Shown: positions 45,315 through 57,376, counted from the stretch's first letter. The stretch is 64,000 bases of DNA from Adiantum capillus-veneris (GCA_014529385.2 CM043959.1:87792529-87856528), one strand, 5' to 3'. The notes: a model not told the origin generated them from the letters alone. A program made the numbers and translations.

Positions 45315-45554
45315 TGTGCGTGTATGTTGCACGTGTCAATGCAAGGAACTTGCCAATACACTCTGTACGAGCCACAAATGGCTCCAAGCATGCAACTAGC
45401 CTAAACTGGTAAGCTCAAAGATGGCGATGGTGTGTCACTCACCGCTCTACGCTTGCTGTCGTGGAGGATTCCTCGCCGCAAAGAAGAAGGAGCCGCCGCT
45501 GCGCTTCGCTCTACCGCTTCGCCACCGCCGTGCCATCGTCGCAATGCTCGATTG

Positions 45555-45640
<86 letters not shown>

Positions 45641-45941
45641 CGCACACACAAGGAGATGAAGAAGAAGAAGACGGAGATGGAGCAAGAGCACTCTTCAATT
45701 GCACAAATGAGAGAATGAGTGAATTTTAGGTTTAGTTGACTTTTATATGAGCTCGCCCCATTCACACTTGGGTGCCCATGCTTAGCCAATTAATCCCTTG
45801 AATGTTCCAGTTAGAGTGCGCCTCTCATCGGTGATCACTCTTACCCTTTTCCTATTGGACCGACAAGCCCGGTACCTGACTCTACCAAATAAATAATACG
45901 GCGTCCATCTTAGGTGATAGGAATGTGCGTGAGGGTTAACA
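45315..45941 (-). repeat. 3' LTR of G2
   Basis: Plus orientation TGTGCGTGTATGTTGCACG to GAGGGTTAACA. It carries an 81-bp (CT)n run (45557-45637). Confidence 0.94.
45557..45637 (+). repeat. (CT)n microsatellite inside the G2 LTR
   Basis: A perfect CT run of 81 bp; the other LTR has 17 bp at the same place, so it expanded (or the other shrank) after insertion. Confidence 0.96.
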
Positions 45942-48057
45942 TGCCCCCCTTCCTGATGTAGATTCCGTCCTCAAAAGCTATTAAGCTGAAACTTGTTCGT
46001 TGAGGTGGAAGAGCATTTGAGATGAATGTCCTTAGACTTCTTCAATCACTGCAAAATCAAACAACATTGGCACAGTAATTGCATTCTCATATACAATTCG
46101 AAAGCATATGCAGTTGTAGGCAGACAATTTGATTGGGAACAGAATTTAAACCATTTGTCAGCAATAAACGTTAAATTGCAATACAATCAAACGCATAAAC
46201 AGTTGTAAGGTAAAAAAATTAAACAAGTCTGGGGTCGCTAATTTAACGGTCGAAAGGCACTAAAGATCGATTATTAAGACCATGGGCAAGTTTCTCAATT
46301 TTCTTTGGTTAATTAAGTTGTTTAATCGCGAGAGCCAAGTATTTCATGTCCGAGGGCTGACTAGAGGCTATACCTAGAAGACCTTGTAGTTAGCCACGAT
46401 AAAAGGAATTTCTCATGAAATCATTGCCTGACTGATTACCTTTTCTTTGACCCCCCAAAGTCTTTTCACGGTGATTCAATTTTGATGTGTGTGCTTATTT
46501 TGTATGCCTTGGGTTTTTTGCTTTTCAAGGAAAAGCGCCCACACTGGGAATGTCTAGGGCTCTAGTACTATAGGTGATACATGTGAGTGAAGTACCCAAT
46601 CAAGCTGAGATTTCTCTTCCAGCTTAAGATTTTACGTTGTGGCACTTTGATTTTATTTATTTTGTTCATTTTCAGCATTTTAATTTTGTAACTTTGGGGG
46701 GTCATATAACACTGTTATACCTCCCCAAGCTCATCACACTAGTAAACTCCCTTTATAATACTTAAGCTAAAGGTCAATAGGGACTAAGCCCACTAGAAAG
46801 CCCTAGTACATTTCACACAATGCTGCCTAAATCGGATTAAGAACCTAAGTAACCATTGATTATTAGGAAGGCATTCCCCGTGGTATTAAGAGAAGATCTC
46901 TAACACCTAGCTTGGTCGAACTAGCTTAGTCGGACTGCTTGATTTTTAAACCTAGACAAGTGATTATGACAAAAATTACATTGAATTTAATGTTTGATAC
47001 TAAGCAAATGCATTGAAGATTATGCTACCAATCACAATTAAAGCAGACAAACATGGATGCAAAAAGATAAGGGGCAATGCTAATGGACAAGAAACACGTG
47101 TTTGCGTTGATAATTGCACTTGATTTGAAGAGTGAGTCGAGATAAAGATTCCATGAAGGTCCAAATCCTAACAACAGCAACACGTTCCTATACACACTAG
47201 GAAACACAAAGAATACCTCTAGGAGGCACATCAGTGCGAAAAGGTACCAACACTTATTGAACACAAAAAAAAAAACATAAAGAACCCTAACCTAATTATT
47301 TGCACTCCCCCTAGAGAGTCAAGGGAATATGATGTTGTAGAGATTGGGGGGAAACCCTAGGGCTAAATCCCTATCCTCGTCGACGAGAAAAACAAAGTCA
47401 TCATCCGTTAGACCATATGTGCCATCCATATAATCATGTAAATCTTCTTCATCATCAGAGGCACCAATGTTTACTAAGAAGGTCACTAGACGCCTATATC
47501 ATCTTGGTCAAAGGATAGGCTTGTGCAATGGGAGATACATTTTCTACTAAGTATGGATCAGTCGTGGTCAAGAGACGTATCAACCATTCTAACTCCTCGA
47601 AATTCCTCTCACATGCTAGCGTACCTACAAAATCCCATTCACAGGCAAGCACTGGAAAGACCATGTGAAACATTTGCGAAAAGTAACGAGGGTACCTCTC
47701 ACCCAAGGCAGGAGTGGATGAGTCTAGCGTACTAACCATATCTGTACACGCAAATAGATGATGGTTAGAGTGCAAATATTACAAGGGTTGTGTTCTTGTG
47801 CATAATGTGTTTTTATGATTTTATGTTATGGCTCTTTCTCTTTTACTTTTTTAACTTGTTTTTGTGAGTATAAGGCTATATACATTCCCTAAGATTGAAG
47901 ATTGAGAGGTCAGGGAGGAAGGTTGAGAGGGAAGCAAGTGAATGATGGATGTCAGCAAACACTCCCCCCTTCCTTGGGTAGATCATACCTTTTGAAATGT
48001 GCTTGTCACCCTTTGAAACCAATTGTTCCAGTTGGTAATAGGTGAGGATTTTTGCCA
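45942..48057 (-). other. 3' region of G2 without recognisable pol
   Basis: Two kilobases between the last protease-region frame and the 3' LTR. Minus frames are short (47494-47775, 93 codons; an acidic stretch with DDEEDLHDYMDG near 47450). ACCCCCCAAAG (46450) and CTTTGGGGGGTC (46690) form an inverted pair about 240 bp apart. No LYVDD, HHCC or DDE motif was found. Confidence 0.55.
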
Positions 48058-50175
48058 TTAGTTTTCTATTACCTTAGGTGCCTCGTCGAGTTGCAAGGGT
48101 GGTAAGGTACTCTCCCAGCATCGAACTTGAAGTAGTTCATCAGGTGATTCTTGAACACTGGGAGCTGTGGATTCCTTTGTAGCTTCATGGAGTTCCACTA
48201 TTATAGGTGGAGGTTGTGGAGAAGCTTTTACCTCTATGGATGCATTACATGAGGAGCTAGAAGATTCATGGGACTTCCCCCTTCCTGAGCTAGGTGAAAC
48301 AAATCGTTCTTTCTTCAGTACCCAAACTAGCTCTGGAATGGGTGTGTAGCATTCTGTGATTTTTTTCTTTTCACGATCGTCAATTCGTTTTGGGGCTACA
48401 GGATTGGGCGCACATGGGTCAAGTGACAGGTAAGAACACAATCTATGTTTTGACACCCAGATTTGATCATTTCCTTCATAGTAGCTTGGGCTTCCAATAG
48501 ATTTTTAGGAATCCAACGCAACTTTTCTTTACATTTCTTGGGGCGATTAGGACACTTCTTACAAGGCTTCTATTTTTTAGCACTAGCTATGGTAGCTAAA
48601 GAAGCTTTAGAGACCCACTTGTATGTTTTCTTCGTTATATTGGGATGCGTCTTGTGAGAAGCTATATGCATTTGCTTCTAGCATATTTAAGGGTACGAGT
48701 GGTGGCATTTCATCCCCCTCAGGTGTTACCTAGGTCGTCCCCCTGTTTCCCCAAGTGTCTATGGTTGCTGCTAGGTGGACCCAATCCACATTGTCCGACT
48801 CAGTCATCCCAGGTAGTACATCCATATAAGGAGAATCTTCCCCAGCATCAGTGTCCGCTTTACACGTGTAACAATACCGCAATGGGGCCGAGTGAACTGT
48901 GGTGTCAGATCTATGATCAATTATAAACCTGTTTCTTAGAGGATGTGCTCGACCAGTCACAAGATCCACTCGAATGACAGAATCTTGGAACTGCAAGTAG
49001 ACATGGTTTTTAGACCAATCATGCACCATTTTTGCTTCCCTCATGAAAGGACGTCCTAAGATCATCTCCGATGCCATAGTGTGTTTAGAGGAATCCATAA
49101 CAATGAAGGTAATCATTATTTTATGTCCAAAGACCTTGATCTTGAGATCTTCTAGCATCCCAATAGGTTTAACGATAGACCCATTGGCCATCTTCACTAC
49201 AATGGTTGTGGTCGCAAGGTGAGGTCTTCCCATAGTTTCCCATCAATTTTTAGTCACAGTGCTAATCCTAGCGCCACCATCAAGGATTCCCTTCACATTT
49301 AATCCCTTAGTAGTGATTGGTATGGTCGCGTGGGATTCATCACCCTCAAAGTATTGTCCCAGCTTGTTAACAGGTATTTCTATAACAAGGTTCTCATCTA
49401 GGTTGGGTTGTGGATCTAAGTGCTCCTCCTCTATTGGCATCTCCCCAGCTCCATCCATCTGTGCAAATTGTGGTAGCCTAAACTTTAGTTCTCCATTGAG
49501 GAAGGCTCGAAGAGCTGAGACTAGCTCAGGGTCTTTATATAGTTTGGACATGATGGTGGTTCTAACTTCTGAAGACATGAAATCCATCAATTTGGCAATG
49601 TTTAACGACACCTTTTGGGATTTAGTCCCTTGACGTGGAGAAGATGGGATCTCCATTTCTTCGATAGGATCAAGTAGTCCCTCTGTAAACATTCTTTCCA
49701 TCAAGAAGTGAGTACGCCCACTTTCCCATGACTTTAAGTCACTTTCTTCTTGGATGACACTAGGTATGGCTAAGGGTCTATGGACTTGGTGAGGTTGTTG
49801 TTGCGTAGTGAACACGGTGTCTGTAATCTGGATCTACCTAGGTGCTGGTTCTAGATCCCTTTGGGTATCTCCTACCAAACTCCTTAATTGCTTGACTCGC
49901 TCAATCTCCCCTGTAGGGTTTGGATAAGTTCCTATCTTCTTCTTGGATCCTGGCCATTGTGGCTCATGAAGATCTTCCTTGTTGGTTTCTATCTTAGTGG
50001 TCGTTTTGGTCTCCATGGTTTCACCTGAATCCGAATCCTCTTCAGCGTCGTTCATATATACAGGGTCATCACTAGTCCCTATGTTGGTCTTTGAACTGGG
50101 GTCTGACTTCGCTGCTTTTTGCAATCTCTTCCTTCGTGTTTTCTTCTTTTTTTGAGATTGGGCAATTGATGCCAT
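48058..50175 (-). pseudogene. Protease region of G2
   Basis: One minus-strand frame extends from 50175 to 48058 with several stops (near 49834, 49243 and 48730, plus others between 48730 and 48456). It begins with a Lys/Arg-rich stretch (MASIAQSQKKKKTRRKRL). Retropepsin is recognised by VKGILDGGARIS (about 49290-49255, D-G-G-A where D-S/T-G-A is usual) and MILGRPFM (about 49070-49045). After it come LRNRFIIDHRSD and a Ser/Pro-rich tail. RT does not follow. This frame differs from the gag frame, with the shift between 50277 and 50175. Confidence 0.75.
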
Positions 50176-50276
50176 GTCTCTTTCCTCAAGAATTATAATT
50201 TTGTTTTTGGAGCATCGATCGTGTGAGTACGTTTACTGGTACCACAGGTGTACTTTGTGATGGCTCCTCTATAACT

Positions 50277-53200
50277 TCAATCAAGTTTAATGGTGTGATC
50301 TTTGGTGCATTTGGATTTTGGACATTGGGCAATCGAATGATCTATGCCACATCGATTACACATGAGTATCGGCATTAGTGTGGCGTTCTTTTGTAGCCTA
50401 ATAGGACACTCGGCTACACGATGTGGACCTCCACACTCATAGCATTGAAGAGGTGGTCTCTTATCATTGTAATTGATATTTTGGCCTCTTGCCACAAGAG
50501 CAGCTACTTGATATACATGTTTGACTTGTCCCCAATAGTCCTCCATGTAGTATTGTGGACTTTCTTCAAGCACATCCATCCCATAGGCAATATTAGGATC
50601 TATATCTTCCTCACAGCCTTCCAAACAAGCAACAGATGACTCACAACCTACTTGATTCACAGAAGTGATTCTCGGATGTGGTGGTTGCGGTCCTAGCACT
50701 GGAGGTGGTAAGGGTGTTGTTTGAACAACATTTTGGGCCCTAAGGACCATGTGTTGTGCTGTTTGTTCAAGAGGTGGGGCTGACATCAATGCAGGCACTC
50801 GAGGTGTGTCTGTCCATGCTAAGGTTGGTCTATTGGCCATCGCGCCCTTAAATACTATGCAATCCTTAGCTTGATGACCATACCTTCCACAGGCATTGCA
50901 ACTCCCATTGAATTTTACTCTAAAAGAAGGGAATTCATTGGTACTATGCGGTCCATGGCATACTGAGCACCATTGTTGCTCCCTTCTTGGATACATATGA
51001 GTGTTTTGCGGAGCACGATTGTCTCTAAGACTCTCTTGAATAGCCTTGGTGAGATATGCTAAAGTCATCTCATATATCTTTGGCTCCTTAGCAATAGGCT
51101 TTAGGGTCATTGGCTGATGCCCTGATGCTTGCGAGCTAATAGATTTAGTCTCAACAGACACTCTTTCTCCTTGAATCATTAAATTATCCTCCAATTGGAT
51201 CGTATTGGTGGTGATTGCTTCCCAAGTGGTGATACCTCTAATGACTAGGCCATTGTAGATATCCTCATGTCGTAATCCCCTAATGAATCTATCAAGCAAT
51301 TGATTATTATTGAAGCGTTCATTTGGATTACAACGAGAATTCAAATGCTTCAAGCAACTAATAAAGTCTCTCACCGACTCTCCTTCCTCACGTTGGGCTT
51401 TCTGGAGCTGAGAGGCTACACCCCAAAGCACTTCCTCTCGTATTTATTCTTTCAGAACAGTCTCCTAAGAGTAGGGTAAATCATTTTTTCTTCCACCCTT
51501 AGGGTTCTATACCAATCCCCTGCCTTCCCACTTAAGGTTAGGCTTAAAGCATTACTCTTATGTAGGTCATTGTTCTCCTAGAGAATCGCATATTTGTTCA
51601 AACACTTCGATATGCTTTCTCACATCCCCGTCTCCACTAAATTTTTTTGTGAGCTTGGCTATTTGTATTGCCTTACCTCTAGGCTCTCTATCAGGCGTGT
51701 TACGCATATTCTCAGCAATAGATCGACCAATAGCTTGAGCAAATGTTGCCAAGTCACCTAAGTGAGCAGGCACCGTGGGTGAAGGTGCTCCAGAGACTAC
51801 ATGTGGAGTAGGTATTGGCATTGGGCTTGGCACATAGGAAGCCCTTGGGTTCCACATTTGATACGGTGTTGTGCCATGTGGCGGTCCAAAGTTCATATGT
51901 GTGGCCCTAGGCATAGCAGACGTCGGATATGACATGCTAATGCTAGCCGGTATGGTCCCATGGAAATAAGAGCTTGGGTGTTGGGGTTGTGGAGAATAGG
52001 TAGTTGAAATAATGGGAGGGGTAGGGACTACATGACTGCGATGACCCATAGGTGCATACGATTGGTACACACTTGTAGGTACTGTTGCAGGCATTGAGCT
52101 ACCATTTAGCGGTGCTTTACTAACAAATGAGGTCCATGGTGTGTTTCTTGGCATGCCCATCATTGGGGTAGGCATGGTAGCCATGGTGTCGTCAAGGGAA
52201 AGATGAGGTAGACTTGGAAAGGTAAAGCTATCACTTGTGGGCTCAGATTGCACTCAGACCCCTGGCGAAACAACATATGGAGGATTTATCGGACTTACTA
52301 AGGGAGTCTCCATTTGTGATAAGGTCGGTTGTTTAGCCTTTCCTGTATCCAAGAATCTCATGAGACCCGTTGAAGGCATGTTGATCCCCTTGTTATGTCT
52401 CTTTAACTCAATGACCCTATGGATGACCTCACAAACTCTTTGTTGTTGATCCTCCACACTAGTAGCACCCATTGTGGATTGTAGGACATCTAACCAACCC
52501 ATGTGATAGGTGTGACAAGTGTATAGGTCGGTTAGAGTTTCCGTTTGTAGTTCATACTCCCAGTTCTCATTTAGGAACGCTCCATCTAGGATTGAGGTGC
52601 TAGGGGTGTCCTTTGAGCTAGATGCAATGTTGCTTTCTAGGGGTTGGCCCTTAGAGGTTGCTAAGTCAGGAGCACTCAATTGTTCTCTTAGCAAGGATAT
52701 TGACATAGGGGCTTTCGCTTTTACCTCTCTTCGTTGATCCGCCTTGCGTAAGCTCTCAATTTCCTTTTCCCTTGCTGCAAGGATATACCGCTCGACCTCT
52801 TGCACTTCGCCAAGGCTTCTACCATCAGGTAATATAACCTCATAGGGGAATAGCTCTCAAGAGTCAGGAGGTGTAGTGAATGAAGTATTCATGTGCACAT
52901 TCTCTAAGGGCATAGGGTCTACGTTGGTCATGAATGGAGAATTTACTTCCCCACCCCCCTCATTTACATCATTAGCTCCATGTTCGGAGCGAGTGGCTCT
53001 ACTAAAGGTTTCCTTCAAGCGGCTAAGCACGCTCGGCTCGGACCGCGGGCCCATGGCATGCATGTATAATCTTGAGCTGTCGGGATTAGGCATTGGGAAA
53101 ACCTCCATGACATCGTAGTCAGAGGAAGATCACTAGCCGCTATGTTCGGGTCTTGGTTTGTACTACCTTGGATCCCTGCCGAGGGCCCGGAACCTAAGGT

Positions 53201-53281
53201 AGATGGATAATGAGAACTCGCGTAAGTCGAAATTCTCTCTAGTTGCTCCGTCTCTAGCACATGACTAGAGCGCAGATGCAT
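50277..53281 (-). pseudogene. gag of G2 with four zinc knuckles
   Basis: From about 53108 to 50277 the main frame carries stops near 52857 and 52254 and a pair of compensating shifts near 51590 and 51440. A different frame holds the first 85 codons (53281-53015). Order: Ser/Thr-rich start, a charged segment (VERYILAAREKEIESLRKADQR), a Pro/Met/Ser/Thr-rich region, then the gypsy capsid domain (AKLTKKFSGDGD, GDWYRTLR, LQKAQREEGESVRDFISCLKHL). Four knuckle-like motifs follow: CSVCHGPHSTNEF (last Cys lost), CNACGRYGHQAKDC (canonical CCHC), CYECGGPHRVAEC and CNRCGIDHSIAQC (both with three residues between Cys and His). Gag would form the particle and bind RNA. The number of knuckles is high for a gypsy gag. 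Confidence 0.85.
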
Positions 53282-53984
53282 GTGCCTGTGACACCCTACA
53301 CGCGTCGGCGAATAACCTCGAAGGTTAACCGCTTACTTTTTTAGGCGTTCATTTTTACTCGTTTTTTAATGTTTTTTAATGATCGGTTTTTTGATTAAAA
53401 TGTGTGATAGCTCAAAATAAGCGTATCACTTAGAGAGTCGCGGTGTGCTTTACAGCACAACGTTCGGTCACCTGAAGCTCCGTTGGTCCTCAAAAAAGTC
53501 GATTTTTAGCTACGTGTGAAGCTAAAGTACGTAATTTTAAAGGGTGACTGAGGCTTGAGCATGAGCTTGAGCTTGGGCTTGGGTATGGGAGATATTCCCA
53601 ATCCCGGTCCTACCTCATTTATTTTTTTTATTTTTTTATTTTTGGGATAAGGTCGCCGCGGCCTGTGCGCGAGCACACACACACTCTACCTACCTGCTTA
53701 CAATTAATACACCCACTGTTACACACTAACACACTTCATTAGCTCTCATAGATCTACTTCCTACTTACTGTACTTTGCATTACACATAACTAACAACCTT
53801 AATACTAAGACCTTATCATAGAGAAAACACGGTAACCTTTCAAAACTTCATTAACAGAGAAATACACAGTAGTAACACAAAATCCTTCTTCTCAACGCAC
53901 ACCCCTTCCTTCCCTACCTTTCCTACAATTGAAATTGCACCACAAAAGAAGCACAGAGAGTGCCAGTCAAGCTTGGTGTATGGC
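53282..53984 (-). other. Leader of G2
   Basis: About 700 bp between primer site and the first gag-like frame. It includes GAGCTTGGGCTTGGG-type short repeats (53565-53590) and T-runs. No ORF of note. Confidence 0.6.
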
Positions 53985-54008
53985 ATTCCCCGGCAGCGAT
54001 GCCAAAAA
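53985..54008 (-). other. Primer-binding site of G2
   Basis: Plus TCCCCGGCAGCGATGCCAAAAA; in sense TGGCATCGCTGCCGGGGA, similar to the tRNA-Asp-type site TGGCGCCGTTGCCGGGGA. Confidence 0.75.
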
Positions 54009-54577
54009 TGTGCACGTATGTTGCACGTGTCAATGCAAGGAACTTGCCGATACACTGTGTACGAGCCACAAATGGCTCCAAGCACGCAACTAGCCTAAAC
54101 TAGTAAGCTTAAAGATGGCGATGGTGTGTCACTCACCGCTCTACGCTTGCTGTTGTGGAGGATTCCTCGTCGCTAAGAAGAAGGAGCCACAGCTACGCCG
54201 CGCTCAACCGCTTCGTTGTCGCCGTGCCGTCGTCGCAATGCTCAATCGCTCTCTCTCTCTCTCTCACGCATACACACACACACACAAGGAGATGAAGAAG
54301 AAGAAGATGGAGATGGAGCAAGAGCACTCTTTAATTGCACAAATGAGAGAATGAGTGAATTTTAGGTTTAGTTGACTTTTATATGAGCTCGCCCTATTCA
54401 CACTTGGGCACCCATGCTTAGCCAACTAATCCCTTAAATGTTCAAGTTAGAGTGCGCCTCTCATCGGCGATCACTCTTACCCTTTTCCTATTGGACCGAC
54501 AAGCCCGGTACCTGACTCTACCAAATAAATAATACGATGTCCGTCTTAGGTGATAGGAATGTGCGTGAAGGTTAACA
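54009..54577 (-). repeat. 5' LTR of G2
   Basis: Plus orientation TGTGCACGTATGTTGCACG to GAAGGTTAACA. The CT run is short (54249-54265) and is followed by a CA run (54272-54286). Confidence 0.94.
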
Positions 54578-54582
54578 TGGCA

Positions 54583-55175
54583 CTAGCCAACAATGCAAAT
54601 ATGGTTTGGGGGGAACATGGTTTTCGCACCCCACAAGAGTGTGCATCCTTCAAACGACACGTGAAGGCTTGGATAGAAGTGCGGATGTCATACATTGCTG
54701 GGCATGGAATAGCCAATGGAGCCAACAATAACAACAACAACAACAACTAGATCTCACCTTTACTTGCTAATATTGGAGAAATAAGGGCTTGACACCATAT
54801 TAGCATATTGTACTATTGTTTTTCTCCATATCTATCTTATTATAGTTGTTGTTTTAAGTTGTGTACTCTAAACCCTTTTAATAACAGTCTGTGGTGTTTT
54901 TATTGCAATCCTTAAATGTTGTTCAAAATTGATTTCCATTATTATGAAGTGTAAACCGTTGAAAATAATTTTTTGCATGTGTACGAGTGCTCGCAAGTGT
55001 GGCACTTGTCACGTTGCATGTGTACGAGTGCGTACGCGTGCTCGCAAGGACACTTGTCACGTTGGTGGTTTATCTTGTTGCCCAACATATGTCACAACAT
55101 TTGAGAAGACAAGTCGCATGTTTGAGTAACAGGATATTGAGACAGAGAGAATTATAAATTATGAATGTTTGATCG

Positions 55176-55178
<3 letters not shown>
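54583..55178 (+). other. Flanking sequence, possibly old gene debris
   Basis: A plus frame to TAG 54750 ends in eight Asn codons made by an (AAC)n run (54724-54749). It is followed by T-rich sequence with a 3'-UTR look. Across the G2 insertion the frame continues leftward only about 20 codons before a stop, so I do not call a gene. Confidence 0.3.
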
Positions 55179-55218
<40 letters not shown>

Positions 55219-55313
55219 GATGACGATGGAGAAGAAGAAGCTTGGGTGGTATAGTGATAGAACCATTTACCAAATTTTTTGTAACACACATACAACCATC
55301 GTCAAAGCACACA

Positions 55314-55406
<93 letters not shown>

Positions 55407-55633
55407 GATGACGATGGAGAAGAAGAAGCTTAGGTGGTATAGTGATAGAACCATTTACCACTTTTTTTTAAACACACATACAACCATCGTCAAAGCACAC
55501 ACATATCTGAGAGAGAGAGAGAGAGAGAGAGGAAGGTGACGATGGAGAAGAAGAAGCTTGGGTGGTATAATGATAGAACCATTTATCACTTTTTTTTTAG
55601 CACACATACAACATCGTCAAAGCACACACATAT

Positions 55634-55695
<62 letters not shown>
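55179..55695 (+). repeat. Compound tandem repeat with GA cores
   Basis: Three copies of a unique segment of about 105 bp (55215-55308, 55404-55509, 55532-55636), each starting GAAGATGACGATGGAGAAGA or a variant and ending GTCAAAGCACACACA, alternate with GA runs (55179-55214, 55362-55403, 55510-55531, 55637-55695). A GT run (55317-55363) is inserted after the first. The copies are about 90 percent identical by eye. Confidence 0.9.
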
Positions 55696-55698
<3 letters not shown>

Positions 55699-55793
55699 AA
55701 TTATCGTCCATGGAGGTCAAATATGACCTATGGGACCAAAAACAAACATTACAACGGGTGCATTTTGTGGCAAATCACACTTATACATATCAG

Positions 55794-56603
55794 TTAAGGA
55801 CTGAGGGTCCATGGGAAGATGGAAAAGAAAAAAGGGGGAAAACAAAAACCTAGGGGGAGCCGATTTGGGATTTTGAAACTCTGGATGATAGCTTTATCAC
55901 CTCGGTAGACTGCCCGTTTACCTTGTTTGCGGGCTTTGTGTACCTTCTTGAGCTCTTCACTTTTGCGTTTGAGTTGTATCGGAGTGAGTTCTTCTGCAAT
56001 CCAAAACTTGGTACCTTTGAGAAGACGTGATTGTCGGAGAAGCTTGAGCCGACCTTCCCTACTTCTGAATTCCAAGATGGCATGCCCATGTGGTATAGGC
56101 TTGTCAGGGCCTCTCGAGGTGGTACAATCTATTGCATTGTAGTCGAGCTTGATCAGCGTGAGATTCTCGTTGAGGAAATTCGTGCGCTCCGAGAAGTCAT
56201 TCTTGGTTGTTTCCCATGCTTGGGGTAGCTCGCCAATGCGGATCTTGAGGTTTTTTTTTTTTTGAAGTCATTGTTCTCGAAGCTCTACTGTCACACATGT
56301 CTTCATCTTCGCAAGTGTTTCCGAGTGGGTTTCAATGGCCTTGGCTTCGACTTCTTTCACTTTGTTGGTTGCAAGATCGGCCATGGACTCAAATCGTGCC
56401 TCAAAATTGCTAAGGCGAGCTTTGAGATCGCGATTCTCTTCAATGACCCAATCGAGATCTGCTTGGAGGCGCTTGATTTGATCGGATTTTATGGTGCCGC
56501 TAAGACGGAAGCAAAGCTTGGTCGTGTTCACCCAACGGTCTTCCAGGTTTCTTCTCTGGTCGTCATGCTTCCAAAGGGAAGCTTCTTTTCGTTGAGTGCC
56601 CAC
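55794..56603 (-). pseudogene. Coiled-coil plus basic-domain ORF, LINE ORF1-like
   Basis: One minus-strand frame of 269 codons from ATG 56603 to the stop at 55794 is broken by a single TGA at 56268-56270. Residues about 25-108 form a heptad-rich coiled coil (IKRLQADLDWVIEENRDLKARLSNF). After a 13-base A run, a compact region follows (LKIRIGELPQAWETTKNDF, then HGHAILEF), and then a basic segment (GRLKLLRQSRLLKGTKFWI, ELTPIQLKRKSEELKKVHKA). Coiled coil, RNA-binding-like fold and basic tail in this order recall L1-type ORF1 proteins of plant LINEs. I cannot confirm this without a profile search, and no ORF2 endonuclease or RT is adjacent. It could also be a small host gene with a nonsense mutation. 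Confidence 0.45.
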
Positions 56604-56937
56604 ACAAAACTGAGATTTTATTGAAATGTGGGAACCTCTTGTGGGAACTCCTGCTTATGTTAGGGTTTTATGATGAGGTGTGAAACGAGCTTACTCGGGC
56701 GCGGCTGTAGGGGGAGACGCGGGCGTTGAGAGTGCCGACAGCAAGGAGGCGGCTGCTGCAGGGGCCGACAGTCGACGAGCTGGCAGTGAGCACGACGAAC
56801 CGACAGCGCTGAGCATCGTACAATGAGTAAGCTTGCGGGGGAGGACGAAGTTGAGCCCTAACACCCCCCATAGGGCTGCCCTCGCCTGGGGGGGCTGTCG
56901 AAGCACAGAGAAAGTCTAAAGCTAGGGCTATCGAGAA

Positions 56938-56940
<3 letters not shown>

Positions 56941-57002
<62 letters not shown>
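56941..57002 (+). repeat. (GA)n microsatellite
   Basis: A 62-bp GA run. Confidence 0.96.
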
Positions 57003-57004
<2 letters not shown>

Positions 57005-57187
57005 CTGAGAAGGGAGAAAGAATCTTTTTGGAATCTACTCATCGGATTCCAAAAAGCGCTCGTTGAAAAATGCTCGCCAAAAAATTACGTCCCATGTGGC
57101 CAGTTAGGCCAGGTGCCCACCCAGTATACTTATTCATTATGTACATAATAGAATAAGGGGGCTCACATGTTGAGAGTGAGTTTTAGC

Positions 57188-57374
57188 TGTTGGGTTTCAG
57201 GCCCGTGGCCCATTATGGCCAGGCGGGCGACCGCCCACGTTTTATCTTGTGTATAATGAACAATAAGGAGGTGAGAGGATTACTCTCACAAGCTCCACCA
57301 AAGACCTCTGCGTACTGTTCTTCCCTTCCCCTATTCTCATTCACTCCCGTGCACTCATCGCCTCTGCTCCATCA
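57188..57374 (+). repeat. 5' LTR of B
   Basis: TGTTGGGTTTCAGGCCCG to CTGCTCCATCA. Confidence 0.9.
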
Positions 57375-57376
57375 AG

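Larger units (their letters stand above)
45315..54577 (-). mobile_element. Gypsy-type element G2, gag-protease only
   Basis: LTRs at 45315-45941 and 54009-54577 (627 and 569 bp) have a perfect target duplication TGGCA (45310-45314 and 54578-54582). In sense the primer site begins TTTTTGGCATCGCTGCCGGGGA, which resembles the tRNA-Asp-type site of several plant gypsy lineages rather than initiator Met. The polypurine tract AGGAAGGGGGGCA precedes the 3' LTR. The internal 8 kb encodes gag and protease in the first half; the 3' 2-3 kb has no RT, RNase H or integrase that I can see. It matches the definition of gag-carrying non-autonomous elements (TR-GAG type). Confidence 0.92.

Noticed and set aside
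45196-45399. Plus-strand frames entering the G2 LTR
   Set aside because: They run into LTR sequence and have no counterpart across the insertion beyond about 20 codons.
46450-46700. Inverted ACCCCCCAAAG / CTTTGGGGGGTC pair in G2
   Set aside because: Considered as a hairpin or a second purine tract, but the arms are only about 11 bases and 240 bp apart, without supporting context.
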